Positions 53,295 to 62,000 of a stretch of DNA of 64,000 bases are shown piece by piece. Position numbers and translations under genes: made by a program. The stretch covers positions 238,053,692-238,117,691 of the forward strand of contig CM077115.1 of the NCBI GenBank assembly GCA_039619475.1. Direction: 5' to 3'. The notes below the pieces were generated by a model. That model searched no databases, was not told where the DNA came from, and saw nothing but the letters and a program-made list of their open reading frames with translations. Every line of letters begins with the position of its first letter. Position 1 is the stretch's first letter. The stretch is from Icerya purchasi. Taxonomy: Eukaryota > Arthropoda > Insecta > Hemiptera > Monophlebidae.

Positions 53295-56200
53295 AGCATT
53301 TTCTATGGAAACTAAAATACGCTTATAACCTTTCTTTCTCTATATTGTTGAAAGTTCATCGTGTCTGGCAGTCTTCTAATTAGATTATGTGACATGCTGA
53401 ACCTTGCGTTTATTTAAGTGTCGTATCTGTCACTTAAAAGTACTTATCGAATAGCATGCATCGTTATGTTTCTTGTTAAACCCATCCGATAGATGTCTAC
53501 TCGTGGAGTGCTCCACATTTCAGATCTCCGTTAGAAGATATTTTTATTGTTTCAATTTACACAGTCTGACCCCACAAATTTCTAATTATGCATTAACCAC
53601 CAGATTATATTAAACTAAAATCTAGTTTGAAAAAACTTTGTGTCGTTGTTGTGAACGGCTTAGAATTTTAAAATATCTATTGTAATAAAGATAACAATAA
53701 AAATTCTTCTTTTTTTTATCTATAATTATTTTGACAATAACCGATGAAAAATCATAGCGATTATAAAATACCTCATTATTTGGGACCATCAGCAATGCTG
53801 CAATATTGCTAACGGCTTAAAATTTTAAAGGAACTCCTATAACATTTAAATTACTGTAAAACATTAGGGGTGCACTCAAATTCGAATCTATTGATTTCTC
53901 TACAAATTGGGAATTCTCTCTAATGAGACACACAAAAAGAAACTGTTTACGTGACTAAGAAATTTGAAAATAGTCAATAAGGCCGTCGCGATAGCCTAGT
54001 GGCGTGAACGCTTGATTACGAAGATAGTAGTGATGGGTTCGATTCCCAGCGACGGTCGAAAAAATTACAGATTGATTTAAAACAAAAATTGAAAGATTTG
54101 ATTTAAATGAAAAATGATAAGTTAGTGGCCAAATGGCGTTTAATGCTAGGCCAAAAAAGAAAAAGAAATAGTGAATACAAAAGGTAATAGACATTGAGGG
54201 TGAAAATGAAAGAAATGAACGAGGTGTTACATAGAAAGAGAAAGTCACGTTTTAAAAAGTGAAATAAAAAAGGAGAATCGAGAAAAGAAAAGTATAAACG
54301 AAAATCTATATATAAATAGGCAAAGACAAAACAGTTCATTACCATTTTCTCCTCAGTTTATTAACTGATTTTCTTTATTTTTATTTTTTTTTGTTTAGTA
54401 GCTATTGACGAGATCTTTAGTGTTATTTGTAAAAACGTTTTGGAAACAGTTTTTTTTTTCTTATTTAAATAAAAAATTAATACAAAAAATGAAAAAAGAA
54501 ATTACTATAGGCCAGTAAATCCGTTCTTATTAAAATGTTTTAATTTTTCTTAATAATCATCATTACTGGCTTTTTTACAGTGTACTAAGTCTTTTTAAAT
54601 TGTGATTTACTGTTATTTTATTACATTTATTTTTTATTCAATTATAATGGTACCGAACTGTTTTGTATTGTAAATACATATAAAAGTGTATGTTCTCAGG
54701 AATACAATGAACGAATGTATAAGAGTGGAAGAAAAAAAAATTGAAAATATGCGAATTCATATGTGTTTTCCTTAAATTTTTAATAAAAATTATAGTCGAA
54801 TTTCGACCAATGAGCGAACACTAGTAAAAACGAAATCGAGATTAACATAATAGGTGAGAGACAGTTCCGATGCAGGCTGCTAAGGGAGTGCAAATGAAGT
54901 GTTCCGAAACACGATCGAAAGAAATGATGAAGTGCGTGTAATTTATGTCTTCATAACTTAAAAACAGCTAATGCAATTGTACGCAGTTGTTACACATTAT
55001 TCAGTCGTAGTCAGCGTAAATTTACAAAACTTAATACGCTACAAATATTGTATTTGCCAGAATTATTTACTATTCACTACGACATAAAATTTAATGAGGA
55101 TGAATGCCTTAACTTTTTCATATATTGGAATTATTAGAGTGATTCTGAACCAATGAACAAAATGTATATTTGCAAAAATATAAATTAAGCTAAAAGAAAT
55201 TTGAATTTATTTAATTACTTTTTACAGTACAAAAGTGTATCAAAACAAAGTAAAACAACTTATAGATAGGTTAACGAAAGAAATAGTACAGGAAAAGTAT
55301 TTAACAAAACAGTAAATCTGCATCTCTTATAGAAAATATGTACAAACATATATACATACAATGGTCGGGCCAAAAATTTTTGACCACACTCTTCGCATCG
55401 CGCGGAAGTCAGCAAAATCTAAATTACATACGTTTGTAGCATGGAATATTTTACATTAATTCTGAAAATTTCAGCTCCATAGCTTCATTTGGACGCTCGT
55501 ACGGGTTGTCCGCGTAAAGTCCTAACGAATTCCACCTACTAGATTTCGTGTTAAAAAAACGCAATTTGGTTACAAAATTTTAATATACAACGGTTGATCA
55601 ATAAGTGTACCCGTGTTTGATAACAGATGACACTGTTGAGTGAAACTGACATTACCATTGTGTACTGTTATCTATTAAAAGATAACATGCTGAATTTCAG
55701 ATTAATTCATACGTTAGTTTTCTCGTGACAGTCAGTTGTATCGCACGTGTTTTGTATTTCTCGATAAAATGGAAAAAGAGCAATATCGATCCGTAATTCG
55801 TTTTTTATTTTTGCATGGAAAAACGTGCGAAGAAGTAAAAGTGAAATTGGATTCTGCCTATGGGGACCCTTTACCATCTATGACAACCATGAGATAATGG
55901 TTTAACGAGTTTAAGCGTGGTCGTACAACTGTTTTTGATGAAGAACGGCCAGGACGCCCGTCAGACGTGACTACCGAGGAAACCGTTGAAAAAGTCCATG
56001 ACATGATTCTCGCTGATCGCCGAACGAAAGTGCGCGAAGTAGCTGAGGCCGTAGGTGTCTCGTACGGAATGACAATCAAGATTTTAACTGATAAGATAGG
56101 CGTGAGAAAAGTGTCGGCCCGATGGGTGCCGCGATTGCTCACAGTGGACAACAAGCGGTTACGACTAACAATTTTGAAGCAGTGTTTGGACCGCTTTAAG

Positions 56201-58962
56201 CGAAATCCGCAGGATTTTTTACGTCGAGTCAGCACTGTTGATGAAACCTGGATACATTATTACACGCCAGAGACCAAAAGACAGTCAAAACAATGGATTT
56301 TTCCGGGTGAATCTGCTCCGAAGAAGGCAAAGACGGTTCTATCAGCCGGAAAGGTTATGGCCACGATTTGTTGGGATTCCAAAAGAATAATCCTCATAGA
56401 CTTTCTGCAGAAAGGAAAAACAATCACAGGGCAGTACTACAGTGAGTTATTGGGCAGATTTGATAAGAAATTGAAGGAAATATGGCCCCGTTTGGCGAAG
56501 AAAGAAGTGCTTTATCATCACGATAATGCACCGGCACATTCATCTTCAATTGTCGCGGCTAAATTGCACGAACTACACTACGAATTGCTTCCGCACCCAC
56601 CTTATTCACCTGACCTGGCACCCTGCGACTTTTATCTGTTCCCTAACTTAAAAACACGGCTCAGAGGAAAAAAATTCAGCTCAAATGAAGAAGTTATCGC
56701 CGAGACTGAAGCGTATTTTGGTGAGTTTGAAAAATTGTATTTTTTGGAGGGGTTAAACAAATGGCCCCAACGTTGGGAAAAGTGTATAGACCTAAAAGGA
56801 GACTACGTTGAAAAAATGACGTTTTTATGTCTAACACGGGTACTTATTGATCAACCCTCGTACATTTCAATCGTCGTTTACATTTTTATCTTTTATGTTT
56901 TTTTTTTACGTTTGTTTCGCCTTTCAACCCATTTCACCTTTAAAGTTTTCTGAAAATTCAGTCTTAGGAACGCGTTTAATGAAGTTCTCACAAGCGTTGG
57001 CTGCTTCCCAATTTATCTTGAACTGTACGCCGCGTAAGGCATGTTTGTGAGTATTGCAAAAAGTTTGAAATAACTAGATGCAACTTCAGGACTGTACGAA
57101 CGATGTGTCAACACTTCAATGTTATGTTTTTGTAACAATTCGGCCGTAAGTTTTGACGTGTGCGGATTAGTATTGTTGTGATGTTCATTTTCACGAAAAC
57201 ACACTAGCATCAAAAAATAAAGAATTGTCGTCAAATATCCGCGAAACTTTGAGAAAGAATAGAGTCCTTCGGGTACTTAAAATGTATGCAAAACCCTGTT
57301 TTCCAAATTCAATATGGCGACCTACTGCCAAATTCCAAAGCTAGAAATTTCATGTAGGGGCGTTTTTACAATACGCAATGAATCGGCATGAAACCAATTG
57401 CGAATGGTTTCGTGCATCAATATTAAACGATCTACCTGAATTTATAACTTATTTAATGACAAATAAACTTTTTATTTGCAAAAACAAAAAAAAATCCATT
57501 GAAAGGGACCGTATCTTTGCGAATTTTATATTTAGTAATTCGTAGCCAAGTGTATTGAACCTAAAGAAACATACGTTAAAAAAAAAAAAAAAAAAAGAAG
57601 TTATTCTAGCTCCATTAGAAGCCGAGATACGCACTATTTTTGTTTTTTGCAATAATACCTATTGTTATTAATATTTTCAATTGAAACTTACTGTGATGTA
57701 AGTAGAACGCATCAGTTGTAAGTAGTATTTTTCCCGATTCATTTCGATTCATTGTTTATTGTTTAATTGCCTACAAACCAGCGTGCAAACAAGAGTCTAG
57801 CCGCTTGGCGGAGAAAAAATGGAGGGAAAAGGCTGAAAGTGACGTCATTCTGTCTGCCGTTGCTAGCGCGCTCGGATTTCGCTAACGCTCTCAGCTGCAG
57901 AATTAAATTTACCGTTTTATTAGCCTTATTTAACAAATGATAGCGATGTCTTATTTCAAAATATCAAAGACATAATGAAAAGTCAAAAAAATGCGCGAAT
58001 ATATCGAAAAAAATGCATAGTCAAGAAGAAAATCGAATGCATAGAAGCCGGTTTTAATTTTTTATTAATTTTGTTTAAACAATTAAAAAGTTTATGAAAA
58101 AATACGAATTCAAAAAAAAAAAAAAAAAGAAGTATGTTGTAGTTTTATTCTAAGCTGGTAAATTTAATTTTACAACTAACAGCGTCAACGAGAGCCCAGC
58201 GCGCTAGCAACAGCAAACAAAATGACGTCACTTCCAGCCTTTTTCCTCCATTTTTTCTCCGTCAAGCGGCTAGACTCTCACTTGCGCGAAGTAAAGTAAA
58301 GCAAGTCCCATATTCTTGACAGGGTGTCGGGGATTGTGAAATTAAGGTTCGCTATAGTTAAATTAGCTATTAATTACTTCAGTGAGATAGTATGAAATTT
58401 AAAATTTATCATTTTATATAGTAAGCCTCGACGGTGTCAAAGGTTTTTATTAAGTTTTCCTAGTTAATTATAATGGATAAATTCCGCACAAAATCAAACT
58501 TTTGTATTACAATAATGTTATTGTTTTCACGGTGACCTAAATGTCTTTTTAAAATCAATTTTCCCGTAATCATTTTCTTGGTTTAAAGATTAGAAAAATT
58601 ATTGATTTTTTCACATATTTTAGTAAGAATTGTAAGTTGAAATTTAGACTCATTTATCGTAAGGGAACTGTAAAGCGTTTTCTTTCATTTCTTTTGTAGC
58701 ATTATTAATTTCAGGTGATAAAAATATTATAGAATATTTGGTTGCATAATTTTAAGTGATCGAAAGGATACGAGTTTGTAACATATGTATACACATATAA
58801 TAATAATAATAATAATAATGGTACCAGTAATAAGCATAGAGACAATGAACATAACAAATTAATTAAAACCAAAAGAAAAATGTCACATATATATATATAT
58901 TCATAGGTTTATAGTGACGGACCCAAAAGCAAATCATATTATGCATACATTTATATTCCAAC

Positions 58963-59007
<45 letters not shown>

Positions 59008-62000
59008 GTAAATTATTTGGAAATATATTTATTTTTATAAAAAAATGTTTGTTTTCTTTTTGCTATATTTGCGAGATTATCCCCAGCCCAGCCTTTCAAA
59101 AAATAACAAAGCTCATTATCCAAAATTTCGGTAGTTTTTGCTGAATCGAATGTGCCCCCCGTGTCTATTTGAAGATAATATTTGGGCCGTCGTTTCCTTG
59201 CTAGCTTTTGACCTTCTCTCATCTCTTTTCATTCGTACCTTTCGATCTCTAAAAACTAAGGTTGTACTCTCAGGAGGGATCTTATCTCTTATTTCTATAT
59301 GTCTTGGTTCATTTTGACCACGCACAATTTCTTCTAATAATTTCCCATATTTTTTCTTCAACTTCACCGATCTCTTTTATTTCCTTAAAGTTTTCATTTC
59401 ATCTTTACTTTTAAAATTCCCTTCACAAGCTGTAATTAAGCAGGAATTCTACAGTACTAGTAATTCCCTACTTCCTTCTCATGTAACCATTTTCATTGAT
59501 GATTCGAGGAGAACTGGTAGTACCGATGTTTATTTTATCCAATAATGAAGATTTGTATAAATATGTGTATACCTAGACACGCGGTAGCGTGTCAAGCCAT
59601 GTTCAAGCCGAGAAAAAAGAATTGGCGACGACGCAACAGCCGCGTGTTATATTACATGAACAATTTGGAGCCATTTTTAACCCCTTAATAACTTAAAATC
59701 TATTTAACATAAACACATGAAATTCCACGAAATAAAGACCGATATATAGTTCGGAGTAATAAGAAAAGAGAGTAGAAAAGGCGGCAGGAGAAGGAAATCG
59801 CAGTCGAGGAAGTTTAACAAAAATAAAGAAGGAAATTCATAAATATGATAAAGTTTTTCCGAGGTAAAGTGAGGGTACTGTTCGTAAATTAACGAAAGGA
59901 CGATCTAAGAAAGATCTAAATAGTAAATCAGCAACGGTGGACAAGTAGACGAGTTTTTGCGAAAAAGAAAATGGGTATTCCGTACGAAGAAAAAGCAGAA
60001 TTCGAAATTACGGAACAACCAAATAAAGTTAAATGAGACTAAAAATGAACGAATTTAGAAGATTTCCGCAAGAGGTAAAGCCATCATTAGAAAGTTTCTT
60101 TTATGGAAGAGATGATGTTCTAACTTAAAGACATTATAAATAATTGAAATTGTAGATAATGTAAAATTAATTGTAAATAGTCTACATACGGGATGATATT
60201 TGCATAATGAAAATATATTTGCACTTCTCAAATTGTATTATTTCGGGTACATACAGTTGAATCGCATAAAAATTCGAAATTGGAGGTTTCTTCAGCATTC
60301 GATATCTAGACACGTGGCAGCGTGTCAAGCCAAGTTCAAGCCAAGAAAAAAGAACTAGTGACAACGCACCAGCCGTGTGTTAAATTACGCGAACCATCTG
60401 GAGCTACTTTTAATCTCTTCATAACTCAAAATGTGTTCAACGTAAACACATGAAATTTGGTTTATTTATTAAAACCCTTTAGATTAGCTCGAACTACATA
60501 CAATTCAAACGGTTATTAAGATATTAACGTCTAAAAATCAGCATTTTTATCATTGACTGACATATAGATAAAAAACCTAACACCCACTTCTAGGTGACCT
60601 AGAAAGTTGAAATTTGGTGTCCAGCTGGCTAATTGTGTGTACACAAAGGGGGGAAAAAAAATCAGAAAACAGTGAATTTTTACGATTTGAAATATTTTCC
60701 AAGCAACTGATTTTTATTAACAGCTAGCGCACTTTAAGGCTTGTGTGCGTTTTTATAATAAAATTCCAATCTAGATACTTGACCTACCGGAAAATAAATT
60801 TAAAATTTCTGCGAAGCATGCTTGACAAAGCTTATTATAAAATAGATGACTATCTTAATGATAAACATGTATTATGGAGCAATGCGATCCCAGCACAGCA
60901 CAGGAAATATCAACATGATATTCTATACTGATCTTGGACATACTTGTAAAAAAAGAGATGAAAATAACATGACATTTTCGTAGGGTCCTGTGTGCTGCAT
61001 TGGGGGTTTCTTGCCACTTCTTCCCCTCAGCCATACAGGTCCGAAGTGGTGGTAGTTTTAGAGTTAGAGGACAGACAGACTCGATAACTCGATTATTTTC
61101 AAAAAGTGCTCACTTTGTAAACTTATTTTGAAGAATAAACCATTTGAATTTGTGAATTTGAATGAATAATAATAATACTTTCTTTACAAAAAGTAATGAT
61201 ATCCCATCAAAAACATTAATTTTACAAGTGGGAGCCAAGTTCAATATTAAGAATATGCGTGGTTGTCGACTTGGCCGACATAAGAATTGAGATCTAAGTG
61301 GGTGCCAAGTACTGTAGATAATCCTGAAATTTATTTATAAGAATATACAACATTCTAAAATAAATTTTAAAAAATCGTTTTCTTGTTTTTTCCCGCTACA
61401 ACAATGTTTGCGATTTAAAAACATATAATATCTTAAATCTAAACAGTGTCAAATTATTTACCGAAAGCAGATAATTTAGGATAAATTCTAACAATTTGAC
61501 TTGACTAGTTTTTACCAGTAAACCAAATTTTTAGAAAAGTAACATATGTTGACCTTATAATATAAAAACAGTAACTTGCATATAACATAAGGAAGATAAG
61601 TTGATTAGCCAAGTATGTAAGATAAAACTTGTATGTGAAAACTGGCTACGTCAAATCGTTAGAATTTATCCTAAATTAACCCGCTTTGTATAAATAATTC
61701 GACACTGTTCAAATTTAAGATATTATATATTTTTAAATAGCAAACATATTGCTGTCTATGAAAAAAACAAGAAAACGTTTTTTTTTAAAATTTATTCCAG
61801 AATGTTGTATGTTCTTATAAATAAATTTCAGGGTCATCTATAGAACTTGGCACCCATTTAGATCTCAATTCTTTTGTCAACCAGGTCGACAACTACGCAT
61901 ATTCTTAATATTGGAACTTGGCTCTCACTTTTAAAATTAATGTTTTTGATGGGATTCATATATACACATAAAATACTTAAACTTGAAAAATTCTTCGGAA

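Noticed and set aside
53983..54055. Genuine tRNA gene
   Set aside because: Acceptor stem and A/B boxes are good, but the anticodon stem is weak, T33 is missing, and an A-rich SINE body with a target duplication follows.
53955..54345. Minus-strand frames with NRTHHYYLRNQAFTPLGYRDG
   Set aside because: This is the translated reverse complement of the SINE head, a common false protein.
58799..59005. Possible CRISPR-like array
   Set aside because: Only AAT microsatellites without spacers, in a eukaryotic intron.
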